Assembly (NCBI GenBank): GCA_045543455.1
Contig: JAZQMK010000057.1
Location: 1 to 64,000 of the forward strand
Origin: SIG291 sp045543455
Lineage (GTDB): Bacteria > Bacillota > Clostridia > Lachnospirales > Lachnospiraceae
Length of the DNA stretch: 64,000 bases
Direction: 5' to 3'
The notes under the pieces were generated by a model. That model was not told the origin of the DNA. It was given only the letters and a program-made list of their open reading frames with translations, and made no database searches. Positions 26,604 to 34,472 of this stretch are shown here, one piece after another. The position numbers were made by a program, and so were the translations under genes. Within the stretch, counting starts at the first letter, position 1, and each line of letters opens with the position of its first letter.

Positions 26604-27170
26604 ATGGCAAGAGCAACAACACCGAATTCTTATAGAAATAAATATGAAAAGTCAAAAGAGGGTGGCTATGGCTATGACCCTAACATGGAGTACTTCGCTA
26701 AAAGTGATGTAAAGTCAGGTTCATGGGTTTTAATTACTAGACATATCCCAGTAGAGGAATCGGTTAGACCGCATTTATTCGGCATATATTGGGGTGTTCC
26801 TAAGCAAGACAAATATGATAGGCAAGTATGTGTTATCCACACAACAGAAGATGTAACCCTACTAAACCACGAATTTACGGTAATTGATGAAGAAAGACTG
26901 CAAATATACCGTGAAGAGGGGTGGGAGTTGCATGAAACACAGGGAGTAGCACAACCTTTGAATACGGATCTGATAGAAAAAGGTAGGGAACTTTGCGAAG
27001 AAGAGCGTGAGGTTATATGGGCTTTGCAACTTGACGGTTTATCCGAAACACAAGCGTGTGAAGAATACTTTTTAACTAAGCATACAGATTATAATAATTA
27101 TTCAATTTGTTATATTCCGAACAAAAGAGTATATGCGTATTGTGTGTCTGTGTTCGGAGAAAGGTATTAA
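26604..27170 (+). CDS. hypothetical phage protein, 188 aa
   Basis: No family recognised. Soluble, acidic C-terminal half, aromatic-rich. The segment EEREVIWALQLDGLSETQACEEYF may be a helical DNA-binding motif. GTGGAG lies eight bases upstream. Part of the early operon. Confidence 0.7.
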   Translation: MARATTPNSYRNKYEKSKEGGYGYDPNMEYFAKSDVKSGSWVLITRHIPVEESVRPHLFGIYWGVPKQDKYDRQVCVIHTTEDVTLLNHEFTVIDEERLQIYREEGWELHETQGVAQPLNTDLIEKGRELCEEEREVIWALQLDGLSETQACEEYFLTKHTDYNNYSICYIPNKRVYAYCVSVFGERY

Positions 27171-27204
27171 ACAAAACTAAAATATAAGACAAAGGAGTGA
27201 TAGG

Positions 27205-27483
27205 TTGAAAGTATATATAGCAGGAGCGATTAGCGATAATCCGTACTACAAGGAGCAATTTGCAGAAGCGGAAAAGATGCTAACAGAACAAGGTTATGAA
27301 GTATATAATCCGGCTAAAAATCAAGGGTATTCTTACAAGGATTATATTGATATAGGCTTATATGAATTAAGCCGCTGTGATGCGATTTACCTTTTGAAAG
27401 GTTACGAAAAATCAAAAGGTGCAATGTTGGAATACTTATATGCATTTACAACAGATATGACAATGATAATAGGAGAGATTTAA
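27205..27483 (+). CDS. DUF4406 protein, nucleoside deoxyribosyltransferase-like
   Basis: 92 aa. MKVYIAGAISDN, the NPAKNQGYSYKDY loop, DIGLYELSRCDAIYLLKGYEKSKGAMLEY match DUF4406, a compact relative of nucleoside 2-deoxyribosyltransferases common in phages. The Asp and Glu of CDAIYLL and AMLEY are the expected substrate-contacting residues. Starts with TTG after AAAGGAGTGA. May act in nucleotide metabolism during infection. Confidence 0.85.
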   Translation: MKVYIAGAISDNPYYKEQFAEAEKMLTEQGYEVYNPAKNQGYSYKDYIDIGLYELSRCDAIYLLKGYEKSKGAMLEYLYAFTTDMTMIIGEI

Positions 27484-27669
27484 ATGGGTATATACAGAGT
27501 AATAATCAAAAAAGGTTTTGAAATATTTCAATTTGAGTTTTCGTATTATTCCGATGCATCAGGGTTAGTAAAAACGCTGTTATTAAGTTCTACAACACCG
27601 ATTGAAGTAGCGATTGATTATATTAAACCGAGGGCACCGGAAACAGAAGATATAAAAACAGAAAATTAA
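27484..27669 (+). CDS. small hypothetical protein, 61 aa
   Basis: Begins immediately after the previous stop codon, with GGAGAG inside that gene as its ribosome binding site. Predicted mixed alpha-beta; no family recognised. Confidence 0.6.
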   Translation: MGIYRVIIKKGFEIFQFEFSYYSDASGLVKTLLLSSTTPIEVAIDYIKPRAPETEDIKTEN

Positions 27670-27683
27670 GGAGATTTTAAAAT

Positions 27684-27848
27684 ATGGCAGCAGGAATTAA
27701 GGAAGATTGTTTTGCCTACAACGGCGATAAAAGTAAAACAATTCCGTGTACGGCATTAAATGATTTATATTGCAAAAATGAAGAATGTAAGTTTTATAAA
27801 AGCAAGGAGCAGAGAGAAAAGGAAATAAACGAAGCAAAAAGGAGATGA
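27684..27848 (+). CDS. small four-cysteine protein, likely zinc-binding
   Basis: 54 aa. Cys at positions 9, 22, 30 and 35 (EDCFAY, IPCTAL, LYCKNEECKFY) suggest a small zinc site followed by a charged helix. AAGGAG lies upstream; the stop is five bases before ssb, whose ribosome binding site lies in its last codons. Proteins of this shape are common beside phage ssb genes. Confidence 0.68.
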   Translation: MAAGIKEDCFAYNGDKSKTIPCTALNDLYCKNEECKFYKSKEQREKEINEAKRR

Positions 27849-27852
27849 TAGG

Positions 27853-28275
27853 ATGAACAAAGTTATTTTAATGGGCCGCCTGGTCGCAGACCCGGAAGTA
27901 AGATATTCCAATGGCGAAAATCCTATGTGTGTTGCAAAATATAGGCTTGCTGTAGATAGAAAATTTAAGCAAGAGGGCGGTCAAACTGCCGACTTTATAA
28001 CTTGCACCGCTTTTGGAAAACAAGGCGAATTTGCGGAAAAATACTTGAATAAAGGTACAAAAATATTAGTTACCGGCAGAATCCAAACTGGCAGCTATAC
28101 CAATAAGGACGGTCAAAAGGTTTATACAACTGATGTAATGATTGAGGAACAAGAATTTGCAGAGAGTAAAAATAGCAATTCTTCCAATGACGTACATTCT
28201 GCAACTATGACACCTGACGGCTTTATGAATATTCCTGACGGCATTGATGAAGATGACGGCTTACCTTTTGCATAG
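27853..28275 (+). CDS. ssb: single-stranded DNA-binding protein
   Basis: 140 aa. OB fold with MNKVILMGRLVADPEVRYS, FITCTAFGKQGEFAEKYLNKGTKILVTGRIQTGSY, and the acidic C-terminal tip ending DDGLPFA that recruits partner proteins. AAGGAG lies eight bases upstream. Supports phage DNA replication and recombination. Confidence 0.96.
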   Translation: MNKVILMGRLVADPEVRYSNGENPMCVAKYRLAVDRKFKQEGGQTADFITCTAFGKQGEFAEKYLNKGTKILVTGRIQTGSYTNKDGQKVYTTDVMIEEQEFAESKNSNSSNDVHSATMTPDGFMNIPDGIDEDDGLPFA

Positions 28276-28289
28276 AATAGGAGAATTAT

Positions 28290-28529
28290 ATGGCAAATAG
28301 AATTTTAAAAATCTGTGAAGATGTATTGAAAATTAAAGATAACGAAATTGAAGAAATGAGAAGAGTCATAGAAACACAACTGACATATAACCACCCTTTA
28401 AAGATGGCTACAGTGGGTTGGCAACGCTCATTAGGAGAACACAATAATAAAGTCTTAAACAAACTATTAGAATTAAAAGCAGCTATAGAAGAGGGTGCTT
28501 TAATTGATGCTCCTAGTGAAAGGCGTTAA
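28290..28529 (+). CDS. hypothetical phage protein, 79 aa
   Basis: Mostly helical (KICEDVLKIKDNEIEEMRRVIETQ). No family recognised. AGGAG precedes the start. Confidence 0.62.
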   Translation: MANRILKICEDVLKIKDNEIEEMRRVIETQLTYNHPLKMATVGWQRSLGEHNNKVLNKLLELKAAIEEGALIDAPSERR

Positions 28530-28531
28530 CT

Positions 28532-28912
28532 ATGGCATGGCGATACTACAACACAAACAAGTACAGAAACATAAAAAAAGAAGTAGACGGAATTACTTTT
28601 GATTCCGTGAAAGAAGCTAATAGGTATACTGAATTATCCCTGCTCGAAAAGAGCGGGGAGATCCAAAACCTACAAAGGCAAGTTAAATATGTTCTCATTC
28701 CCTCGCAAAGAGAACCGGATAGAATAGGACCTCAAGGCGGTGTATATAAAGGCAAAGTAATAGAGCAAGAATGTAATTATTATGCAGACTTTGTATATAC
28801 ACAAAACGGCGAAACCGTTGTTGAAGATACTAAGGGAATGAAAACTAAGGATTATATTATTAAGCGTAAATTGATGCTATATATACACGGCATCAGAATT
28901 AAAGAAGTATAG
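28532..28912 (+). CDS. DUF1064 protein, putative nuclease
   Basis: 126 aa. NKYRNIKKEVDGITFDSVKEANRYTELSLLEKSGEI, then CNYYADFVYTQNGETVVEDTKGMKT with the D-(x)n-ExTKG arrangement of a PD-(D/E)xK nuclease core, fits DUF1064 (phage Holliday junction resolvase-like). It starts two bases after the previous stop. Confidence 0.85.
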   Translation: MAWRYYNTNKYRNIKKEVDGITFDSVKEANRYTELSLLEKSGEIQNLQRQVKYVLIPSQREPDRIGPQGGVYKGKVIEQECNYYADFVYTQNGETVVEDTKGMKTKDYIIKRKLMLYIHGIRIKEV

Positions 28913-28918
28913 AAAGCA

Positions 28919-28932
28919 GGTGGCAGCAGATG
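28919..28932 (+). promoter_or_regulatory. repeated translation-start module GGTGGCAGCAGATG
   Basis: The 14-mer contains a weak GGTGG ribosome binding site and the ATG. Exact copies occur at 33029, 38589, 39077, 39365 and 39709; variants occur at 29174 and 35853. See the finding on this module. Confidence 0.75.
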
Positions 28933-29166
28933 AACAAAGATAAAATCCTTTTTAAAATGTGGTTCATAAATGGCACTTACATTGAAAAAGAATCCGTTCT
29001 TGATGAATCAAGAGCGGTTGAGGTTCTTGAAAACTTGAAACAAATAAAATATTCAGTACAGACAGCATTTGATAAAAAATTAAACGGAAATTTATATATT
29101 GACGGTTTGATAATTAGGCTTTCGGAACTTATAGCAATTGATATTATTCCGATAACGGAACAATAG
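28930..29166 (+). CDS. hypothetical phage protein, 78 aa
   Basis: Start set by the repeated GGTGGCAGCAGATG module. Mixed alpha-beta sequence with DESRAVEVLENLKQIKY helix; no family recognised. Confidence 0.62.
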   Translation: MNKDKILFKMWFINGTYIEKESVLDESRAVEVLENLKQIKYSVQTAFDKKLNGNLYIDGLIIRLSELIAIDIIPITEQ

Positions 29167-29184
29167 AAAGGAAGGTGGCAACAG

Positions 29185-29439
29185 ATGGAAGGAACACCAG
29201 TAAAAATAACCGGCATTGAACTAGCGTTAAAGATTATCAAAAAGGTTAAAGAAGAATATGATTTTTCAGCCGACACAACGGAAGATTACAAGGACGGTTG
29301 GAATGATTTTTCTAAAATTGTAACTGAATTACTAGAAAATATGCAGGAGCAAGAGAACGATAAAGAACCGCCTAAAAGCGTTTATCAGCAAATGAGAGAA
29401 AGACAAGCTGCAAGATACGCATGGCAAAAAGAGGTGTAG
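29185..29439 (+). CDS. hypothetical phage protein, 84 aa
   Basis: Start set by a one-base variant of the repeated module. Acidic, helical, ending in a charged segment (QQMRERQAARYAWQKEV). No family recognised. Confidence 0.62.
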   Translation: MEGTPVKITGIELALKIIKKVKEEYDFSADTTEDYKDGWNDFSKIVTELLENMQEQENDKEPPKSVYQQMRERQAARYAWQKEV

Positions 29440-29441
29440 CA

Positions 29442-29645
29442 ATGACGGTATGGCTAGAGATTACGCAAGACGAATATGAGTTACCGGTTGCCGTTGCTGA
29501 TACGGTGGCAGAGTTAGCAAGAATAAGGCATACAACCGATTCCGCTATATGCCAAACAATAAAATATTATAGCCGTAGAAAGCAAGACAATATTACCAAA
29601 GATAAATGCAAATATATTAAGGTCCAAATTGATGATAAGGAGTGA
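29442..29645 (+). CDS. hypothetical phage protein, 67 aa
   Basis: Starts two bases after the previous stop, with GAGGTG as ribosome binding site, so the longer in-frame version is rejected. The region VADTVAELARIRHTTDSAICQTIKYYSRR resembles a short helix-turn-helix; no firm family. Confidence 0.6.
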   Translation: MTVWLEITQDEYELPVAVADTVAELARIRHTTDSAICQTIKYYSRRKQDNITKDKCKYIKVQIDDKE

Positions 29646-29649
29646 TTAA

Positions 29650-29808
29650 GTGGAAATCGTTATAGCACTTTTGCTAATCGGAATAACGGAATTGATGTTA
29701 TTAAGGGCAACTAATGATAGCCGTAAAGACGAAGAACAAAACGAATACATTAAAAATTGGAACAAAAAGAAAAGGAGTGCTGAAAATGGGAATAAAAAGA
29801 GTAGTTGA
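29650..29808 (+). CDS. small membrane protein, 52 aa
   Basis: GTG start behind AAGGAGTGATTAA. One N-terminal membrane helix (EIVIALLLIGITELMLL) and a charged tail. Its last 23 bases overlap the replication gene in another frame. Not certain, but the ribosome binding site and overlap are typical of this operon. Confidence 0.5.
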   Translation: MEIVIALLLIGITELMLLRATNDSRKDEEQNEYIKNWNKKKRSAENGNKKSS

Positions 29809-30646
29809 TACATCCTTTTGGACAGACGGCAAGGTGGACGATTTTTCGCCCGAAGATAAGTATTTTATGTTGTATTTGCTTACGAACCCTTTCACAACCC
29901 AACTAGGAATATATGAGATTAGTATTAAGCAGGCGGCCTTTCAACTTGGCTATTCAGAAGACACTGTTAATACATTAATTGATAGGTTTGAAAATAAGTA
30001 CGGCATTATTATTTATTCAAGAGAATCAAGGGAAATAGCGGTTAAAAATTACCTTAGGCATTCAATAGTCAAAGGTGGAAAGCCGGTTGAAGATTGCCTT
30101 AAAAGGGAAATGCAAAAGGTTAAAAATAAAAGCCTTATTTCAAGGATTTTCAATTTCATTTCAGACAAAGACGATCTAACATTTACGGTCAAAAAAATCA
30201 TAACAGAATATCTAAATGATAATGAAAATGAAAATGAAAATGATAATGAAAATGATAATGAAAATGATAATGATAATGATAATGATAATGATAATGAGGT
30301 ATCGTACCCCGTACAGAATAGCGTACGCAATACCGTACGCAACGAACCCGAAAAAAAAGATAAACCAGTAAAACATAAATACGGCGAATACAACAATGTA
30401 TTACTCACGGATGAAGAGTTACAAAAATTAAAGAGGGAATATTCTGATTATGAAGAACGCATTGAAAGGTTATCTTCATATGTGGCATCTACCGGTAAAA
30501 GGTATAAAAGCCACTATGCCACAATAAGAAACTGGGCGAGAAAAGACAAAGAGCAGAATAACAAGCCAGTTTATCAAAAACAGACTAAGGCAGCAGAATT
30601 AGACGATTTTTATGCTATGGCCGCACAGTTCGCAAAAGGAGAGTGA
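29786..30646 (+). CDS. phage replication initiator, DnaD-like N-terminal domain
   Basis: 286 aa. The N-terminal 110 residues (KRVVDTSFWTDGKVDDFSPEDKYFMLYLLTNP, LGIYEISIKQAAFQLGYSEDTVNTLIDRF) match the phage replisome-organizer N-terminal winged helix. A 28-residue Asn/Asp/Glu repeat follows, then a linker encoded by three iteron-like repeats, then a C-terminal YSDYEERIERLSSYVASTGKRYKSHYATIRNWAR domain. AAGGAG nine bases upstream sets the start. It probably binds the origin lying within its own gene and recruits the helicase loader. Confidence 0.85.
   Translation: MGIKRVVDTSFWTDGKVDDFSPEDKYFMLYLLTNPFTTQLGIYEISIKQAAFQLGYSEDTVNTLIDRFENKYGIIIYSRESREIAVKNYLRHSIVKGGKPVEDCLKREMQKVKNKSLISRIFNFISDKDDLTFTVKKIITEYLNDNENENENDNENDNENDNDNDNDNDNEVSYPVQNSVRNTVRNEPEKKDKPVKHKYGEYNNVLLTDEELQKLKREYSDYEERIERLSSYVASTGKRYKSHYATIRNWARKDKEQNNKPVYQKQTKAAELDDFYAMAAQFAKGE
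30215..30298. repeat. AATGAW hexanucleotide repeat, 14 units
   Basis: Fourteen consecutive in-frame hexamers AATGAA or AATGAT (last unit AATGAG) encode an Asn-Asp/Glu run in the replication protein. The tract is AT-rich and directly adjoins the iteron-like repeats, so it may serve as the DNA unwinding element. Copy number is likely to vary between isolates. Confidence 0.9.
30309..30344. other. putative replication origin iterons
   Basis: Three tandem 12-bp repeats: CCGTACAGAATA, GCGTACGCAATA and CCGTACGCAACG, inside the replication gene and right after an AT-rich repeat tract. The arrangement mirrors phage origins embedded in the initiator gene, as in lambda O. Inference from sequence pattern only. 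Confidence 0.55.
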
Positions 30647-30651
30647 TAAGA

Positions 30652-30936
30652 ATGATATTGATAGATGCAGATATAGAAAACGGTAAACTGTTAGACTTCA
30701 TTACACAAAATGATACAGCCATAGGTTATGCAATAGAACATAAAGATATGACTATGTTGGAAGGTATTTTTGCCGAATATTTTGATGAACAGAAAACAGC
30801 CTATGACAGTGAAAAGGTTGTGAAACAGTTGGAAGAATTGAAAGAAAAGGGATATGCAGAGTTGATGATGTGTGAAGTCAATGAGCTGATAGACCAAGCA
30901 GTAGAGATTGTCAAAAGAGGTGGCATAAATGAATAA
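30652..30936 (+). CDS. hypothetical phage protein, 94 aa
   Basis: ATG start nine bases after GGAG; an upstream in-frame GTG is too close to that site. Acidic, helical. Overlaps the start of the helicase loader gene by eight bases, so is translationally coupled to it. No family recognised. Confidence 0.65.
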   Translation: MILIDADIENGKLLDFITQNDTAIGYAIEHKDMTMLEGIFAEYFDEQKTAYDSEKVVKQLEELKEKGYAELMMCEVNELIDQAVEIVKRGGINE

Positions 30937-31465
30937 TGAAGAGTTCAGCATATTTGCAATGGCTATGAAGACATATTACCCGAGGGAACAGATTCTACCT
31001 AATAAGCAAGCAATGGCATTATGGCAAGAACAACTTAGCGATATTCCTTACAAAGTAGCAGAAGTAGCTTTGAAAAAATGGGTGGCAACAAATAAATGGT
31101 CACCGAGCATTGCAGAGATAAGAGGAACAGCGGCAGCAGTTCAAGTTGGCGATATTCCTGATTGGGGCGAAGGGTGGCAACAAGTATTAACTGCAATAAG
31201 GAAATATGGAATGTATCGCATAGGAGAAGCAATGGAAACATTTGACGAGATCACAAAACAATGTGTACAAAATCTCGGTTTCAGAAATCTTTGCCTAAGT
31301 GAAAATATAGCAACAGATAGGGCGAACTTCCGCTTGATATATGAACAGTTGGCCGCACGAAAGCAAAAGGAAATACAAATACCAGTATCAATAACAACAA
31401 TGATAGAGCAGATAAGGGTAGAACACCAAACTTTGAAATTGGTAGCAGGACCGGAAAGGGAATGA
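30929..31465 (+). CDS. replicative helicase loader/inhibitor, G39P-like
   Basis: 178 aa. The N-terminal half (FSIFAMAMKTYYPRE, PNKQAMALWQEQLSDIPYKVAEVALKKWVATNKWSPSIAEIR) matches the SPP1 G39P family, which delivers the host or phage replicative helicase to the origin. It follows the initiator gene, as expected. No phage helicase gene is seen, so it probably recruits host DnaB. Confidence 0.82.
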   Translation: MNNEEFSIFAMAMKTYYPREQILPNKQAMALWQEQLSDIPYKVAEVALKKWVATNKWSPSIAEIRGTAAAVQVGDIPDWGEGWQQVLTAIRKYGMYRIGEAMETFDEITKQCVQNLGFRNLCLSENIATDRANFRLIYEQLAARKQKEIQIPVSITTMIEQIRVEHQTLKLVAGPERE

Positions 31466-31466
31466 T

Positions 31467-32114
31467 ATGAAAGAAGACGGATATTTTAAACTGGATTTCA
31501 TTATGGCATTAACACTAACCGTTATTTTATTGGTCGGCATAGCAATAATAGTACATGCATTGCCGAAAAAGGTAGAACCTATAGAACCGGCAGAGGAACA
31601 AACGGAACAACAGACACAACCAATGCTATATGGAACGGTGCAATATGTTAAAGATGTACCTAAGGAAGAATGGGTAGTAGGTGGCATTGATTTTAAACCA
31701 GTAGATTGCGAACTGGATGCAGAGGTACAAGAATTTATATATTACTTGTCTTACGGTTATAACATAGACTTCCATTTTGTTATGGGAATAATAGAACAAG
31801 AGAGTTGCTACAAGGCAGACGTAATTAGTAAAACTAACGATTACGGATTAATGCAGATTAATACGTATAATCACAAGTGGTTATCTGAAGCTTTAGGAAT
31901 AACAGATTATTTAGATCCGTATCAAAATGTTATTGCCGGTGTATACATATGCTACACACTATTTCAAGAATACGGCAATGATACATCTAAAGTATTAATG
32001 GCTTATAACTTAGGTCCTGCTGGTGCCGCAAAGCTATGGGAACAAGGAATATACGAAACCCAATATTCAAAAAGGGTTCAGGAACGAATAGAAAGAATGA
32101 AAAGCGAGGTATAA
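31467..32114 (+). CDS. membrane-anchored lytic transglycosylase (SLT)
   Basis: 215 aa. One N-terminal membrane helix (about 13-33), a Glu/Pro/Thr linker, then a lysozyme-like SLT domain with catalytic Glu in GIIEQESCY, DYGLMQIN and MAYNLGPAGA. It cleaves peptidoglycan glycan strands. Its place directly after the helicase loader, in the early operon rather than with tail or lysis genes, is unusual. It starts one base after the previous stop. Confidence 0.9.
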   Translation: MKEDGYFKLDFIMALTLTVILLVGIAIIVHALPKKVEPIEPAEEQTEQQTQPMLYGTVQYVKDVPKEEWVVGGIDFKPVDCELDAEVQEFIYYLSYGYNIDFHFVMGIIEQESCYKADVISKTNDYGLMQINTYNHKWLSEALGITDYLDPYQNVIAGVYICYTLFQEYGNDTSKVLMAYNLGPAGAAKLWEQGIYETQYSKRVQERIERMKSEV

Positions 32115-32118
32115 CAGT

Positions 32119-32358
32119 ATGAAAAATACATTGACAGATTTGAACAATTATTTATTTGAACAGATAGAAAGACTTAACGATGATGATTTAGACGAAGCGG
32201 GATTGGAAAGAGAAATAAAAAGATGCGACAGCGTTACTAAGGTCGCAAAGACGATTATAGAAAATGGTGCATTGGCATTACAAGCGAAAAAACACTTTGA
32301 CGAGTACGGAACTGGCGAGAATGTAGAATTACCGCTCTTAGGTATTACTAACAAATGA
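32119..32358 (+). CDS. hypothetical phage protein, 79 aa
   Basis: Helical, acidic protein (LFEQIERLNDDDLDEAGLEREIKRCDSVTKVAKTIIENG), a pattern I have seen as a small conserved phage early protein without known function. Starts shortly after the transglycosylase stop codon. Confidence 0.68.
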   Translation: MKNTLTDLNNYLFEQIERLNDDDLDEAGLEREIKRCDSVTKVAKTIIENGALALQAKKHFDEYGTGENVELPLLGITNK

Positions 32359-32436
32359 ATGGCAGCAGAAAACAAGGAATTAAAGGAAACGGTTAAGAAT
32401 TTGCAGAAGCGTGTAAGAAAGTTAGAGGATTGGTAA
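32359..32436 (+). CDS. possible 25-aa coiled peptide
   Basis: Begins directly after the previous stop and ends with TAATG, which gives the start of the HNH gene. Highly charged helix (ENKELKETVKNLQKRVRKLED). It may only provide translational coupling. Low certainty because of size. Confidence 0.35.
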   Translation: MAAENKELKETVKNLQKRVRKLEDW

Positions 32437-33056
32437 TGGCAGCAGTTTTCACGGAAGAAATACAAGCATTTATGCATGCAAATTATAAAGGTATTGGCAA
32501 TCAGCAATTAGCGGATAAGGTTAATGCTGAATATGGAACGGCATATAGTCGGGAGCAGATAAAGCGTTATAAGTCAAAGCATAAATTAAATAGCGGTCTT
32601 AATGGAAGATTTGAGCGAGGGCATATACCTACTAACAAAGGTGTTCCAATGTCAAAAGAGGTATATGAAAAAGCAAAAAATACAATGTTCAAAAAAGGAA
32701 ATATACCGCTTAACCATAGAGAAGTAGGCAGCGAAAGATTATCTAAAGACGGCTATATTGAAATCAAAGTTGCAGAACCGAGGAAATGGCGATTAAAACA
32801 CAATGTAGTATGGGAACGCATAAACGGACCTATTCCCAAAGGCTGTGTGGTTATATTTTTAGACGGAAATAAAACGAACCTAGATATATCAAACCTAAAA
32901 CTGATTACCAGGAGCGAGTTATTAATTATGAACCGCCACAAGCTATTTACAACGGATCCTGATTTAACAGAAGCATCAAGCAATATAGCAAGGCTTATAG
33001 ATACAAAGAATAAAGCGGTTAAAAGGCAGGTGGCAGCAGATGACAGGGCAAATTGA
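32436..33056 (+). CDS. HNH homing-type endonuclease
   Basis: 206 aa. An N-terminal helix-turn-helix-like region (ADKVNAEYGTAYSREQIKRYKSKH) and NUMOD-like GHIPTNKG motifs precede the HNH domain RLKHNVVWERINGPIPKGCVVIFLDGNKTN LDISNLKLITRSE (HNH_3). Such free-standing enzymes spread between phages. The start overlaps the preceding stop. Its 3' end carries a repeated start module for the next gene. Confidence 0.88.
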   Translation: MAAVFTEEIQAFMHANYKGIGNQQLADKVNAEYGTAYSREQIKRYKSKHKLNSGLNGRFERGHIPTNKGVPMSKEVYEKAKNTMFKKGNIPLNHREVGSERLSKDGYIEIKVAEPRKWRLKHNVVWERINGPIPKGCVVIFLDGNKTNLDISNLKLITRSELLIMNRHKLFTTDPDLTEASSNIARLIDTKNKAVKRQVAADDRAN

Positions 33057-33384
33057 CTTATTTACATATATGCAAGAAGCAAGAAAAGATATTGACTTTA
33101 TTTATTATTTAGCAGAACACCTGAAAGAACATTGTGAGCGTTGGGGATATGATTGGCTAGAGAAATTACAAAAAAATTGCAATGTTGATAACTTCTTAAA
33201 GCTATTTTGCGATATCACAAAGACATATTATGTGCATATAACAGAACACTTATATTATGGTGCTGAATTTGATAAGAAAAATAAAATAGTAAGGTTCTAT
33301 AAATGCGGTGAAGGTTTTACAGGAAAGACAATACAAGAATATGAAATTGAAGAATTGATAAAAGAATTAAAAAGGAGTGAGTGA
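33040..33384 (+). CDS. hypothetical phage protein, 114 aa
   Basis: Start from the repeated module; overlaps the end of the HNH gene by 17 bases. Aromatic-rich, with MTGQIDLFTYMQEARKDIDFIYYL at the N-terminus. No family recognised. Confidence 0.65.
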   Translation: MTGQIDLFTYMQEARKDIDFIYYLAEHLKEHCERWGYDWLEKLQKNCNVDNFLKLFCDITKTYYVHITEHLYYGAEFDKKNKIVRFYKCGEGFTGKTIQEYEIEELIKELKRSE

Positions 33385-33522
33385 ATGAATAGTTTTACAG
33401 AAGCTTTTCAAGAAGCGTGTAGTTACTACCGCTTCCTGAAAGAAGAAAATAAACGAAAAAGTATGACACCAAAAGAATACGGAATGGCGTTACAGAAGAA
33501 ACGCAGAAAGAAAAGAAAGTAG
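33385..33522 (+). CDS. small basic hypothetical protein, 45 aa
   Basis: Follows the previous stop with no gap behind AAGGAGTGAGTGA. Strongly basic C-terminus (KKRRKKRK) suggests nucleic acid binding. No family recognised. Confidence 0.6.
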   Translation: MNSFTEAFQEACSYYRFLKEENKRKSMTPKEYGMALQKKRRKKRK

Positions 33523-33530
33523 GTAGTGCA

Positions 33531-33944
33531 ATGGAGCGATTAACAAATAAGTGGAAAGACAATTTGTATGACACATTCGACCCAATAGACATTGTAGATA
33601 ATGAGTATTCTAAAATCAATTATGAAAAGCTACTTGTGAAATTAGGTAATTATGAAGATTCAGAAGAGCAAGGAGAACTGGTTAAGCTACCTTGCAAGGT
33701 TGGGGATAAAGTATATGCGATTACAAGAGATTTTATAAGCGAATATGAAGTTGCCGGGTTCTATATAAACCGATACGGCTTATCACTTGTCCAGTGGAGA
33801 TTAATAGATGGCATATACATAAACGTACATGGCTTTTATCCGCACGAAATAGGAACAAATATATTCCTCGATAAAGAAGAAGCGGAACAGAAACTAAAGC
33901 TTAAAGGAGCAGGCAATGAAATACATAGTAGTAGGAACATTTAG
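33531..33944 (+). CDS. hypothetical phage protein, MERLT family
   Basis: 137 aa. N-terminal MERLTNKW, central LGNYEDSEEQGELVKLPCKVGDKVYAIT, and C-terminal IFLDKEEAEQKL are the hallmarks of a widespread small phage family of unknown function. The LPCKVGDxVY core looks like a compact beta barrel. A paralogue lies at 34089. Confidence 0.75.
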   Translation: MERLTNKWKDNLYDTFDPIDIVDNEYSKINYEKLLVKLGNYEDSEEQGELVKLPCKVGDKVYAITRDFISEYEVAGFYINRYGLSLVQWRLIDGIYINVHGFYPHEIGTNIFLDKEEAEQKLKLKGAGNEIHSSRNI

Positions 33945-34074
33945 AAGAGCACACAAGGATTGCGAAGGAGAAACACAGGTATGCAATTCATACGCTGAAG
34001 CTTTAGCCGTAAAGGAAGAATTTAAAAATAACAAAAAATATAAAAAAGTGATCATTGTAAGAGATGATGATTAA
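33916..34074 (+). CDS. small hypothetical protein, 52 aa
   Basis: ATG behind AAAGGAGCAGGCA within the previous gene, which it overlaps by 29 bases in another frame. Reads MKYIVVGTFRRAHKD and ends VIIVRDDD; it looks like a small alpha-beta domain. No family recognised. Confidence 0.6.
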   Translation: MKYIVVGTFRRAHKDCEGETQVCNSYAEALAVKEEFKNNKKYKKVIIVRDDD

Positions 34075-34088
34075 AAAGGAGTGACCAT

Positions 34089-34472
34089 ATGGAAAGATTG
34101 ACTGAATACCATTTAGGTATAGCGGTAATAAAAGATAAAAACAAATTGCACGAAGCAATGCAGAAATTAGCAGCTTATGAGGACACAGAAGAAAAAGGAT
34201 TGCTTTTAAGGTTGCCTTGTAAGGTAGGAGATAAATTTTGGGTAATAGCTTACAAATCAAAAGTGATTACTCATGTGAAATGCAGTGGGTATGTGATACA
34301 AGAAGATATTCCGAATGGAATAAAAAACAAATATGTATGGCTTGATTCTGTGGAAAATCCAAGAGATTATTGGAAGTTGAATTTTGATGACTTTAATAGT
34401 CAATGTTTTAAAACCAAAGAAGAAGCAGAGCAGGCATTGGCAGAGATGAGAGGGGTGCAAGGAAATGTGTAA
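34089..34472 (+). CDS. hypothetical phage protein, MERLT family paralogue
   Basis: 127 aa. MERLTEYHLG, LAAYEDTEEKGLLLRLPCKVGDKFW and CFKTKEEAEQALAEM correspond block by block to the gene at 33531. AAGGAGTGA precedes the start. Confidence 0.75.
   Translation: MERLTEYHLGIAVIKDKNKLHEAMQKLAAYEDTEEKGLLLRLPCKVGDKFWVIAYKSKVITHVKCSGYVIQEDIPNGIKNKYVWLDSVENPRDYWKLNFDDFNSQCFKTKEEAEQALAEMRGVQGNV

Noticed and set aside
30049..30408. Reverse-strand frame with Ser-Leu repeats
   Set aside because: Antisense shadow of the AATGAW tract in the replication gene.
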